A stretch of DNA of 64,000 nt from Eleusine coracana subsp. coracana (lineage: Eukaryota > Streptophyta > Magnoliopsida > Poales > Poaceae). The position numbers were made by a program, and so were the translations under genes. The notes beneath the pieces were generated by a model. The model was not told where the DNA came from, made no database searches, and saw only the letters and a list, made by a program, of their open reading frames with translations. Shown piece by piece: positions 1 to 10,933 of this stretch. The DNA lies in assembly GCA_032690845.1 (NCBI GenBank), contig CM064434.1, positions 33,448,413 to 33,512,412 of the forward strand, read 5' to 3'. How positions within the stretch are numbered: position 1 is the first letter of the stretch; the number at the start of each line of letters is the position of its first letter.

Positions 1-902
1 GGGGAGGAAGGTGGATTACATGGTTTTTAGGGCTGAATAAGTGAAGAAATGTTATTTTGTGTAACGTTTTTATTTTTTTTATTGCATATACACATGATAT
101 GCACTATATAAATATTGTTTTGTCCAAATAATGGGTATTCAGTTGAATACCCTTGGTACAACATAGGCCCGCCCCTGTACTTGCTATTGATAACCAAACA
201 AGTTGAATACTTGCATGTGTATTGATATCTTTTTTCAGCTGTTGATAACAGCTTGTAATTTATATTAATAATTGATGTAATGATTAGAATCTAAATACTG
301 CTGTAATATGGTTGCAATACATGCTCAAAACTTGGTATAATGTGTTGGAATATTTGCTTATAACTTGCCCTTTAAAACCTTGCTGAAATACTTGTTGAAT
401 ATTGTTTTTGGAATTCGGGCCGGATTTGATCTTGTGCTGCCGAACAATATTTTTGTGCTGGAAATTTTCTGTCCAGAACCAAATCCCCTATTTTCACTTG
501 ATTCACCGGATCCAATGAATCACCTGGATTCACTCGATCTGGGCCCTGAACAGTTCTGCACCCAGAACAATTTCCCAGCAAACGAACGAGGCCTTAGGGT
601 TAGGGTTCTTGATCAATGTTAGTGTAAAATCTTTTTCCCTTGCATTTTCGATCCATGGAGATAGCTACTAGTTAGTTGTTAGTGGAGTAGATGAAGTTTG
701 GGTGCTTGTGGTAGGTGGATTAATGAAAGACCTAGGCTTTTGGAAAAAAATTGCATGCGACACGTCAGACTTGTCCGATGATTATCGGGCATGTCCGACG
801 ACCTGCAGTTTCTTCAAAAACCTAAGTCCTTCATTGATTACCCATGCCCCTATTCATCTATTTGACTCCCTCCTAACTTATTGCTTGCCACTTTTTATCA
901 GC
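1..902. other. Unassigned leader sequence, probably the 5' untranslated region of element G
   Basis: No convincing coding region is present. The stretch is AT-rich up to about 350, then more balanced. Since the right LTR of G is seen at 21897-47304 and no matching left LTR occurs here, the simplest reading is that the window begins inside G and this is its internal leader, possibly with an older insertion in 1-700. Positions about 768-802 carry the same short dyads (tgtccgatgattatcggg-like) that fill G's LTR. A double telomere-like heptamer near 592-606 is a chance match. Confidence 0.4.
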
Positions 903-1294
903 ATGTCTGATGTGCAAGCATCCCCATTGAGGGAGAAGAGGACCAAAGCAAGTGACGATCAAGGTCAAAGCCAAGCCCCAAAGAGAAGGAAAGCTACCAC
1001 TAAGCGCACCCGTCGCTTCACCCTGAACGCACCAGTTGAGAGACCGAAGCCTGAAGAGTCTGATGATCTCATTAGGGTCATGCATCCTCCAGCAGAAATG
1101 CAAAACTCTGACCGAGTCATTGTGAACTACCTTCATGCCTCCCTTGAGACCTGCACTGAAGCAAGGTTGGTCAACTATTATGCTCATGAGAAGGAAGCTG
1201 CTGATCTCCGCTTTCATGCGGACTGGTACCGCTCCACCTACCGTCGCATGAAGAATGCAGTTGTTGATATGAAGTGGCTAGATTGGGAGCATAT
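903..1294 (+). pseudogene. Element G ORF, 5' part (grass retroelement protein of unknown function)
   Basis: The likely start is the ATG at 903 (MSDVQASPLREKRTK). The first 45 residues are basic and Lys/Arg-rich, which suggests nucleic-acid binding or a nuclear signal. This is followed by a helical segment rich in His, Tyr and Trp that ends at the residues DWEH. Reading stops here because element A is inserted at the codon for the final His. The same frame resumes after the 5-bp duplication at 20225. The protein looks like the 'putative plant transposon protein' sequences common in grass genomes; I cannot name a biochemical role. It is not a recognisable gag, since no CCHC knuckle is visible. 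Confidence 0.6.
1290..1294. repeat. Target-site duplication of element A (catat), left copy
   Basis: The pentamer catat precedes the first base of A's left LTR and recurs at 20225-20229 directly after A's right LTR. Reading across the two copies restores the frame of the G ORF. Confidence 0.85.
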
Positions 1295-2797
1295 TATAAG
1301 GTTAATGACCATTAAGGTCATGCCAAGGTATGATGTTTTGGTGATGAATGATAAACATGAAATGTGACTAACATCTACACGAGTGTTGTTCGTGTAGAAA
1401 ACCTCTTCTACCCTATGATGATTGTCAATTGTGTCCTTGGCGATTGATGACAATGACCGCAAGCATGGAGGCTTATGAACTTGATGGAGTCCAAGGGTTG
1501 ATGAAGATGGATCAAAGCAGAGAAAAAGCTATGGTGCAAGTGTTGGGTACACTTGTCTAGTTGTTAGGGCTTTGAGTTCATAGGAAAAACCGGACTATCA
1601 AGGGGGTCTAAGTCATTCTCTTAGGTCATGTCTAGTCGGTGATGTGCAAGATTGCTCGGTGAAATCACAGGAACTAGGTGACAGTGGAAGAGCCAAGGAA
1701 CTATTCGGAGAAGTCGGAAAACGAAGTCAAGCAAGGACAACAAGTTTCAGCTGCTGGACATAGAGACCGGACAAAGGGGTCAGTGGTGACCGGACTGTAC
1801 AGTCACTATGGGTTTTTGTCCGGAGGGTACAGCGAGGAAGCGAGGAAACTGCCAGAGTCAAAGCTCATAGAGACCGGATGGTCCGGTCTAGTGACCGGAC
1901 GGTCCGGTCACTATGGAGGAGTCTCGGCAGCGAGGAAGCTACAGTGCGAAATGTTTCTGGACTGGAGAGAGAAACGGACCAGACGGTCTGGTCAGGTGAC
2001 CGTACGGTCCGGTCAGCAGAGGAATCAGCAGTGGTCAGAGCTATTGGGGCATTGTGTTGCAGTGATCGGACGGTCCGGTCAGGCAGTGATCAGACTATAC
2101 GGTCAGTAGGCCCAGAAAACTGATTTCATGGAGCAATGGCTAGTTTGAAGTTGGGAGCCTATATAACTTTGTTGCTGGGGTCTTTGTGCCCTCTCTTGGC
2201 TAGTGGAATACCTGAGAGCATTTGGTAAGGTCCAAGAGGAAAAGAGGAGAGCACTAGGAAGAGATATTGCATATATTGAGAGTGCTAGAGGAGAGTAACT
2301 TGAGCATCTTGCACATCTAAGGCTAGGGTTTCCTTGAGGGTATAATCTAGATTGTTACTCTTGGTCTATGGCGAGACTTAGACCAGTTAGGTATCGGTGA
2401 TCGAGCCTATCATGATTGGTTGTGAAGGCCGTCACACGTTTGTAAACAGTTTGAGCCCACCGGTGAAAGGGGCATCAATAGTGAGCACCCGTGTCAGCTC
2501 GGGGAGTCCGACAAGTTCTCGAGGGAGGCGAGCTTGTGCTTTGTGCAGTGGTGATCCTCACTGTGTCTTCACTCTAGGAGTGATTGTGGGCTCGTGGGCG
2601 AGAACTCCACTTGGTGGCGGGAGCGACCGAAACTCCGGCGGGAATGGTCCAACGAGGAGTACGGAAAGACGCCATCCTTCCGAGACCTCGGGAAAAAATC
2701 ATGAGCCATCTCTTACTCTACTCCTTACTTTGGTGCATTACTTTCTGCATTTACATACAGTGCTATTCATGCTTGTGTGCTTGTCTTGTTTTAGTTG

Positions 2798-2802
2798 ATT
2801 AC
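2798..2802. repeat. Target-site duplication of element E (attac), left copy
   Basis: attac is found at 2798-2802 and at 12671-12675, exactly flanking E. The undisturbed right LTR of A has a single attac at the equivalent point (near 19943). Confidence 0.88.
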
Positions 2803-3962
2803 TGAAGGACCGAGAAGGCGACATGAGGGGGGGTGAATTGGAGCCAATTAAAATTCTTCAAGAGAACTTGGCCTATATCCCAAAAACAGCCCAAGCCAAC
2901 CTCCAAAATGATCACCAAGACTACACACACCAACTCGTGGTGTACTAGCCCTATGAGTGATCAACCATAGCAAAGAAACATAGCGGAAACAAAATGGAAC
3001 AAGAAGCGCTCAAAACAGGTCAGAACTGGATTCACATCGGCAGTGCCGGTCACTCCTATCGGCAGTGCCGATGCGGGGTTCTCAGAAGCTACATATAGGG
3101 TCCATCAGCAGTGCCGCTAATACTCATCGTTAGTGCCGGTGTGGGGTTTCGAAAGCCACCGGCAGTGCCGGTCCTGGTCGTCGGCAGTGTCGATCGACCC
3201 CGATAGAACAGGAAAAAGTTTCGGGGTGAAGCAAAAACTATGTCAAAACCTAATCAAATGAACTCCAAATGATGCGATTTTTGGATCAATGAATCATCAA
3301 CACATCACGACCCTAATCCTAGAAGATCAACTTAATTGGCTCAAGGAATCATCACGAATTTCAGATCTTGTGCCAAGAACACCAAAAAGGGGAAACTTGA
3401 GAAATCTTTCAAATCGAAGGTGCTAGAGCTCCTGATTTGGTCATGGACCTATGTAATATTGATCTAGCTCATCATAGCAGAAACTTTCCCAAGAAATCCG
3501 CCCCAAAAACTCATCCAAAAAGGAGATAAACCCATGAAATTAGCTCCGAAAATAGGGAAAAACAGAAATTTGGGAAACCGCGGTTTTGAGGCTTCATCAC
3601 ACCACAGTTTTGAGGCTCAACCGCGAAACCTTTCGTTCTTCTTGCCTCTCCGTTGACCCCCAAGTTGACTTCACCCAGCATCCCGATTGTCCGGCCCCAA
3701 GTCCCCTACTTGTGCCCGATTCTCTCGCCGTTGACCGCCAAGTCGACTCCAGTGACCTACACATCATGAGACAAGCAAACATATTTCCTAACTCATGCAA
3801 CTTCACCAATACTTCCACCAACTTTGGTTAGTCAAGATCATGACATGCACAAACTCATGCAATCCCAAGATTCCCGCATTTCAACTCAAACACATGGTCC
3901 ACTCAAGTCAATTACTGATCACATATATTGCAAAGTATGACATATATCCACATGGTTTCTCA
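2803..3962 (-). repeat. Element E 3' LTR (shortened copy)
   Basis: This LTR runs on the minus strand from TGAGAAACC (at 3962) to CCTTCA (at 2803) and is 1160 bp. It is about 580 bp shorter than the other LTR because of at least two internal gaps around 3560-3590. It contains the atcggcagtgccgat-type dyads at about 3034-3195. The minus-strand PPT (aagggggagat) is at about 3963-3973. Confidence 0.85.
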
Positions 3963-5230
3963 ATCTCCCCCTTGATGAGTACATTGAAAACCTCAAATGC
4001 ACAAGATTAGAGAGTGAAATGCAAAACCGAATAAACTAATTCAAATGGCCAAACCCAAAGAAAAGGTAAAAACAAGCCATCTAGCAAAGTAGGGATCACA
4101 AAACCAAGAGTTGGCAAAGAAAGCGACTTGAGACGCAATGAATGTGAAAAGTGCAAGAAAACACTCAAGATCATGATATGCTCCCCCTCAACTTGTGGTA
4201 GGTTTCATGTAGTGCAAAATGGATCATTTTAAGTTTCTTAGCATAATTTGTGCATGACCCAATATTTTCTCCCCCTTTGGCAATGAACTCATCAAAGAGG
4301 CAAAAGAACAAGCAAACATGCAAAACATAAAAATGCAAACCTAAGGAGCTTCAACAATTATGCAAGCAAGCATTTAACTTTGCTAACCATAAACATAGAG
4401 CCATGAAGTGTAAAAGCAATAGCTCACAATCATACAAAGATCAAAAATAGATAGCAAGGCATAAACACCAAGAGCTATACAATCTAAACAGAAAGATTGA
4501 CTAGCTTAGATAGAATCAAATTTTCTTATCATGAGAAAATCTACCACCACATGTGTAAGTACTCCTATCCAAGGCAAAACAAGCATCAAGTAAATCATAA
4601 GAATCTAGCCAGTTTCAATCTCAACTAGGGCAACAAGTATTCGCAGAAAATGAGCTTTACAAACGCTCACATATGCAACAAAGACTCATTTGATCAAGTG
4701 TTTATTGTTTATCCTCATGTGTCCTCTTATCCATACGGAGGATCGCATGACTGGGTATGGCAAACACCTCGAGGCCTCAAGTCGCAATGTTTGGATTTAG
4801 CATTTTAGAATTATTCTTGATCAAAAGCACTTAGTAGATTATCCATGATTTATTCACAAGACAAAAGATCATGCCTTTGCGACAAAAGGAACAATCGTTC
4901 CCACAATGTCCCATCATGAGCTAAACATTTCCAAAGCCTTCCATTTCGCAAACACAAGGTGCCAAGGCCAAGATATCCTCTAGACTAGCCTTAATGCAAG
5001 TTTCAACAAGGATAAAAGCAATTATACATATAGTGAGCAAGTTTTAGCAAGATTAGTTCATAAGGTTCACAAGAAGCTAAGTTTACCTTTAAGATTAGCA
5101 AGTTGCTCACATGAGTCTATAACAGGCCATCTAGAAAATCTAAGCATGAGAGATTACCATCACATCCACACAACTTAGCTCAAGCTCAATCATAGCAAAG
5201 AGAAATTCAAGAAAGCATAAGAATCAAAGC
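3963..5230 (-). other. Element E 3' noncoding region
   Basis: No ORF of note is present. The region has three minus-strand polypurine tracts (seen here as ctccccct near 3965, 4183 and 4264), as is usual in SIRE-like elements. There is no sign of the env-like ORF that some SIRE elements carry at this place. Confidence 0.6.
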
Positions 5231-6799
5231 TCATCTACCAATGCATATATTACATATGAGATGCAATGCATAAAAGGTAAGATACATATATATAAGAGAA
5301 CACCAACTCCCCGTCAAATAATGCCATAAGGATGACACACACCAAGTTCCCCCCTGAAGAAAAGCATGTCTAGAAGCATCTAGGGGCTTGGTGAGAATAT
5401 CAGCTAGTTCGGTTCTGGTGTTGATGTATTTGAGCTCAACATCCCCCTTCTCAACATTGTCTCTCCGGAAGTGGAATGGCACATTGATGTGTTTAACCTT
5501 ACCATCTTGGATTGGGTTTTTGGCTAAGCATATGGCACTGGAGTTATCACACATGAGTGGAACACTCTTAAAGGTTAACACATAGTCCCAAATGGTAGAT
5601 ACAACCCACAGGATTTGTGAGCAGCAGCTAGTGGCAGCTACATACTCAGCCTCTATGGTGGATTGGGCTACACTCGACTGCTTATGAGAAGAACAACAGA
5701 TCAAAGAAGTACCCAAGAAATGGAAAGTACCAAAAGTGCTCTTCCTATCAATTCTACACCCAGCAAAGTCCGCATCCGAATACCCAATGAGATCAAGAGA
5801 TGAAGATGCAGAGTACCAAAGACCAAACTCAAGGGTGTATTTGAGATACCTGAAGATGCGCTTGACAGCCTTGCGATGAGTCACCCTTGGGAAAGCTTGA
5901 AAGCGAGCACAAAGACACACCGTAAAGTGTATGTCGGGTCTTGTCGCCGTCAGGTACAAGAGGGAGCCAATCATGCTCCTGTACTCCCTTTGGTCCACCG
6001 CTTCACAGTCTTCATCAGGGTCAACTGTCGTTGTAGTGGACATTGGTGTAGACAACAGCTTCACATTGACCATGTCGAACTTCTTCAGGAGATCCTTCGT
6101 GTACTTGGCTTGATGTATGAAAGTGTCTTGCTTGCACTGCTTGATTTAAAGCCCAAGAAAGAAGGTGAGCTCGCCCATCATTGACATCTGAAATTCCCTT
6201 TCCATGGCTTCCTGAAATCTGGACACAAGAGCATGAGAGGAACCACCAAAGATGATATCATCCATATAAATCTGAACCATTAGAAAGTCATTGCCATGCC
6301 TGAGAGTGAATAAGGTTTTGTCAACACACCCCATGACATACCCGCGCTCTAGCAAGAAAGTCTTAAGCCTAGCATACCATGCCCTAGGTGTTTGCTTTAG
6401 CCCATACAAAGCCTTCTGAAGCTTGTACATACGGTTTGGGTATTTGTGGTGCTCAAAGCCAGGTGGTTGTTTTACATAAACCCCTTCCTCTATGAAACCA
6501 TTTAGGAAAGAACTCTTGACATCCATTTGATAGAGTCTAATGCCCTTAGAGGCAGCAAATGCAAGCAAGATCCTAATGGCTTCTATACATGCAACAGGAG
6601 CAAAGGTTTCCCCATAGTCTAAGCCCTCCACTTGACCAAAACCCTGACCAGCAAGCCTAGCCTTGTTTCTAACAACCTCACCATCTTCCCCATGCTTGTT
6701 TTTAAACACCCATTTGGTTCCTATGACATTGACACCAACATGAGGCTCTACTAGGGTCCATAATTTGTTTCTCTCAAAGTTCTCCAACTCCTCATGCAT
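5231..6799 (-). pseudogene. Element E reverse transcriptase and RNase H
   Basis: The minus-strand reading gives the Copia RT start (GTKWVFKNK), the QMDVKSSFLNG motif, LYGLKQTPRAW and the catalytic YMDD box (Tyr-Met-Asp-Asp, where Copia usually has YVDD). A stop in the codon after FFLGL (near 6145) interrupts it; a CAA-to-TAA change explains it. Reading continues in the 5231-6073 frame with RTP-type residues and RNase H motifs (YSDADFAG, STIEAEYVA, ADILTKPL). The last piece would be the C-terminus of the polyprotein. RT copies the element RNA in the virus-like particle and RNase H removes the RNA strand. Confidence 0.85.
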
Positions 6800-6847
6800 G
6801 GAATTAACCCAATGTTTGTCAGATAGCGCGTGTCCAATATCCCAGGG

Positions 6848-8411
6848 TTAAAAGGATGCAACAAAGAGAGAATTGGTAAAGCAGGCGAGATGTGCAGACC
6901 TTGACCTTGTTGTCCTCTCATAGAGATTACCAATCATTTGTTGAGGTGGATGTTGACACTGAATGTGGCTGGGGGCCTTTCTCTCAGAGTGTACCTCCCC
7001 ATCAACCACAGCTGGAGCTTGCTCGATAGCCACTGAAGTCAATGCAGAATCTTTAGGACCCTCTGCTGGAGTGGTGATGGCAGCAGGAACAAGCTCAGAT
7101 AAGAGATGAAGTGAATCATCGTCATCATCATCCAAGCCCTCTAGGTCCTCTTCTACAAAGATGCTTTCCTTCAGCTCCTTATCACCTGCAGACTCAATCA
7201 CATTCCTGACACAAGAGTTTGATTCATCAAAGGTTACATCGCAGGATTCTACGATGGTGTTAGTTTCCAAATTCAAAACTCTGTAGGAATGGCCATGAAG
7301 AGAGTAACCAAGAAAGATGCAATCGGAAGATCTCGACTCAAACTTATCAAGATTGCTACGCTTGAGAATAAAGCACTTGCAACCAAAGGCAAGCAAATGA
7401 GAAACCGAGGGCTTTCTCCCAAAACGCAGCTTATAAGAAGTCACATTAAGAATTGAGCGTAAGGAAATCCAATTGGAAACATAGCAAGCAGTGCTAATGG
7501 CCTCAGCCCAGAACCGCCTCGGAGTCCTATGCTCATCAAGCATCGTCCTGGACATCTCCACCAAGATTCTGTTCTTTCTTTCGACCACACCATTCTGTTA
7601 GGGAACACGAGATGCTGAAAACTGATGCTCAATACCATGCTCAATACAAAAAGCATCAAAGGAGGAGTTCTTGAACTCGGTGCCATTATCACTGCGGATT
7701 GCTCGTAATGCACCAGGGAGTTCCTCGAACAACCTCAAAGCTAAGCTCCGAAAGTGATTAAGCACTTCATCCTTGCTCTCAAGAAAGTAAACCCAAGAGT
7801 AGCGAGAATAGTCGTCAACAATCACAAGAACATACCACTTCTCACCCGCCGAACAAACCCGAGAAGGACCAACAGTATCCATATGAAGCAACTCTCCAGG
7901 GCATTTAGTCATCACCAAATTAATTGGTGGATGAGAAGCAACAATCATTTTCCTATGACGACAAGGAGCACGAACCAAATCCTTATCAAATTTGAGCTTA
8001 GGCAATCCTCGGATCAGGCCTAGGCCACTCAAGCGACATAACAAGTCAAAGCTCATATGACCTAGTCTCCTATGCCATTTCCAGAGCTCAAAAGAAGATT
8101 GAGCAAACAAGCACTTGTGAGAACCAGGAGAACCAGCAAAATCAGCCTAAAAAACTCTGCTTTTTCTTAAAGCACACTTCCAAACCAACATCAAGAAGTT
8201 GAGAGACAGAGAGGAGATTGTACTTGAGAAACTCAACCAAACCAACATCCTTGAGAGTGAATTTTTCATTTACCTTTACCATGCCTCTTGCCTTCACTCT
8301 CCCTCTCTTGTCATCTCCAAAGGTCACGTACTCCTGGCGCTTCAAGGGAGTGAGGCTGGAGAACCACTTTGCATCTCCAGTCATGTGGCGCAAACACCCG
8401 GAGTCCATCAA
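6848..8411 (-). pseudogene. Element E protease and integrase
   Basis: The upstream end (8411 downwards) has the retropepsin motif MDSGCLRHMTG with the catalytic Asp-Ser-Gly. Next come the GAG-pre-integrase segment with WHRRLGHMS (the HHCC zinc site is damaged: APCRH where APC...C is expected) and the integrase core with HMDTVGPS, DDYSRYSW and RSDNGTEF. A stop near 7600 replaces a Gln codon just before QNG-MVERKN. The reading then passes the Copia GKC-type chromodomain-like C-terminus (FGCKCFILK, FLGYS) and a hinge rich in Asp/Glu. The enzyme would process gag-pol and insert cDNA. Confidence 0.83.
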
Positions 8412-8539
8412 CTATTTGTTCTCCAGGTCTCCACCTGCTGCCTACAAAGAACAAGAAGGAAAAGTTGATGGCTCAGTGCTGGGGTTAGTCAAAAAGCATT
8501 TGGGAATCTAGCACTTAACCATACAACCGGTAGTAGTCA

Positions 8540-9730
8540 TCATAGTTCTTTGCACCTTATCATTTGAACGCATGGAACGAGAACCACGATGGGAAAATGT
8601 GGCCTGTCAAAGCGTCTCGACTCGAACCTTGGGTTGTGAGGATAGAAATCATCTGTGTGAAAGCCAAATCCACGTGAGTGACGCTCACCACGATGGGGAA
8701 AATGTGGGGTGCCAAAGCACTGCTGCACAAAGCCTCTATTTCGTGAATCAAAGCCATATGAGGAATGACCCTGTCCACGATAGGCGCGAGAAAAAGAGCG
8801 AGGCTGAAAGTCAACAAAATCATCATAAAAAGTATCCCTAGTCAACTTAGCTTGCTTCCTCTCAATCCTCTTATGCCTATAACAGAATTCATCCAAGTGG
8901 CCCTTGTGACCACAAAACATGCAAATGTAGACACCCTTAGGATTAGGCTTGGTTTGGATGGCAGGCTTGGGTTTTGGCTTCTCTGTTTTCTTTGGATTGA
9001 AGGAGAGTTTTGGATTGGGTGGGTACTATGTGTCAGTGGGTTTGATGGTGTTTTCCTCATCCTTGTAGCTGGAGCTAGGTTGACCTAGAAGCACTCTCCT
9101 GCACTCTTGCCAAATCATTCTCAATCTTTTCCTCACTCACTAGGGTTCTCTGGAGCCTAGAAACAAGATAGTCATTTTCTTGGACTAGGACTTTGTTTTC
9201 CTCCCTAGTGATTACAAGCTTGTCCTTAAGAGAGACACACACCTCACAGGGTGGTGGAAGGACCTTAGAGCGAGTCTCAATAAGCAGCATGGACTCAAGC
9301 TCTTTGACTTTGAGGGTTTGAGCTTCCAACTCACTTGTGAGCCTGGGGCATTTCTGACATGCACCCAAAAGAGTTGGTCTAGCCTTGAATTAATCAAGCT
9401 CCTTGAGGGCACTTTCAAGCTGACTGGCAACTTGAGCATGCACACTCTCCCTCTGACTCAGATCATTCACCACAACTTGACATGACTCACACTCTATAAC
9501 AGTGACATCACAAGCAAGCCTAGACCTAAGCAAAGCAATTTCAAAATCAGTACTCTCCAACTTAGACTTAAGCTCTCTACTCTCACGAACAGCACTGCGA
9601 GCTTATTATCTTGCAAGAGCAGAACATCACACAAATGATCAATTTTAGAAGAGAGCTCATCAAGAGTGGGAGGTACCTCGCTTGTGTCGGAGTCGGATCC
9701 AGAGTCGGTGTCATGATCGTTCTTTGCCAT
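8540..9730 (-). pseudogene. Element E gag C-terminal part with coiled coil and second zinc knuckle
   Basis: From 9730 downwards the minus strand encodes an acidic start (DTDSGSDSDTSE), heptad-like segments (for example TLKVKELESMLL and SLKDKLVITREENKVL), then a second CCHC knuckle CMFCGHKGHLDEFC at about 8880-8925 and an Arg/Gly/Phe/His-rich tail. Frame changes occur near 9490 and 9070. Such a tail is typical of SIRE gag, which is longer than that of other Copia elements. Confidence 0.7.
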
Positions 9731-9913
9731 AAAGCAAAGCCCGGTGAAGTCATCCTTCCTATTGACTCATGGCTTTTCAACCTCCTCCTCCGAGCTTGTA
9801 AGGCCTTTGCTTTATGTGAGGTCAACATCGCTCACGGCGGCAACACAGGTGCGTGCAATGGCCTTGGCAAACTTCTTGGAGTTCTTGTCCTTCTTGTAGA
9901 AGCGATTCTTCTT

Positions 9914-10810
9914 CTACTTGAAGTCTTCAGTGTTGTTGTTGCGGTACCCGGCCTTCTTCTTCTTCTTGGGACAGTCAGCAATGAAGTGTCCCGGGTCACC
10001 GCACTCAAAGCAGGTTCTTGAACCACCTCCTCTTCTCTCCTTCCAGTTGTTGTAGAACTTCCTGAACTTCCTTATGAGCAAGGACAGCTCCTCGTCAGGA
10101 ATGCACTCCATCTGTTCATTGGAAGCTGTAACAAGAGAAGACAGAGCAAACTCCAAAGAAGTCTTGTCAAGTGAGGGGTTAGTTCCATAAGAAGCATCAT
10201 TGTGACCACCCTTCTCAGAGTTAGAAAGAAAAGCCATGCTAGAAGCAGGATTAACATGATTAGGACGAGATTTTCTAGACAGTTCATAAGATTTCAGCTT
10301 GCTATATAGTTGCTCATAGTTCAAGGTATTAAAGTCAGCAGTTTCTTCTAGAGTAGCAATTTTAACCCCCCAAACATTTCCATCAAGTGAGTACAGCAGT
10401 TTCTTAGCTCTATCATTATCACTGTACACAAGGTTACCACAAGCCCGCAAGTTGCACACAATTGCCTCAAACCTACGAAAGGTGTCATCTAGTGACTCGC
10501 CAGGTTTTTGTGCAAAAGTTTGGTACTATCTATTATAAGAATCCTTATGCATAGACTTGACTTGATTGGTACCCTCATGGTACATGCAAAGATTAAACCG
10601 AATAGCATGAGTAGTGTCAAGGTGTGCAACGCGATCATGTTCACTTCTACCAAGTGCAGAGAGCAGAATGTTGATAGCTTTGGAGTTGTGTTCATACCTA
10701 TTTAACTCACCTATAGGAGCAGTGTTGAGGTTAGCAGGTATGTTGTATTCTTGCTCAACAATTTCCCAGATAGCACGTCCTTGACTCAGGAGATAAGCCT
10801 TGGTCCGCAA
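9914..10810 (-). pseudogene. Element E gag, N-terminal and nucleocapsid part
   Basis: Two pieces (10526-10810, 9914-10459) in the minus frame give a UBN2-type Copia gag: MRTKAYLLSQGRAIW, later SLDDTFRRFEAIVCNL, then a canonical CCHC knuckle CFECGDPGHFIADC followed by a Lys run (at about 9960-10010). One stop or frame break lies near 10525. Gag forms the particle and binds RNA. The start ATG is lost or altered; upstream sequence to the PBS at 10917 is only about 100 bp. Confidence 0.78.
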
Positions 10811-10916
10811 CTTCTAGTAGGGGAAGTCCTCTCCATCGAACATCCAGAGCTTGACCGCACGCTTCTCCAGGTTGCCTTTGGATCACAAAGCCGGTGAATG
10901 TCAACTAGTGATCAAA

Positions 10917-10931
10917 CCAGCTCTGATACCA
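10917..10931 (-). promoter_or_regulatory. Element E primer binding site
   Basis: On the minus strand the sequence reads TGGTATCAGAGCTGG, the usual match to the 3' end of initiator methionine tRNA, two bases from the LTR end at 10934. Confidence 0.88.
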
Positions 10932-10933
10932 AT

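Noticed and set aside
592..606. Telomere-like double repeat (tagggttagggtt)
   Set aside because: Only two units in an interior region; chance or a tiny relic.
1678..2123. Two overlapping ORFs in A's left LTR, Arg/Ser/Gly-rich
   Set aside because: They are produced by the dyad repeats in the LTR; no start context, no counterpart in the right LTR, where the block is missing.
2397..2805. ORFs of 133 and 73 codons in A's left LTR
   Set aside because: Downstream LTR sequence; the right LTR copy does not keep the frames.
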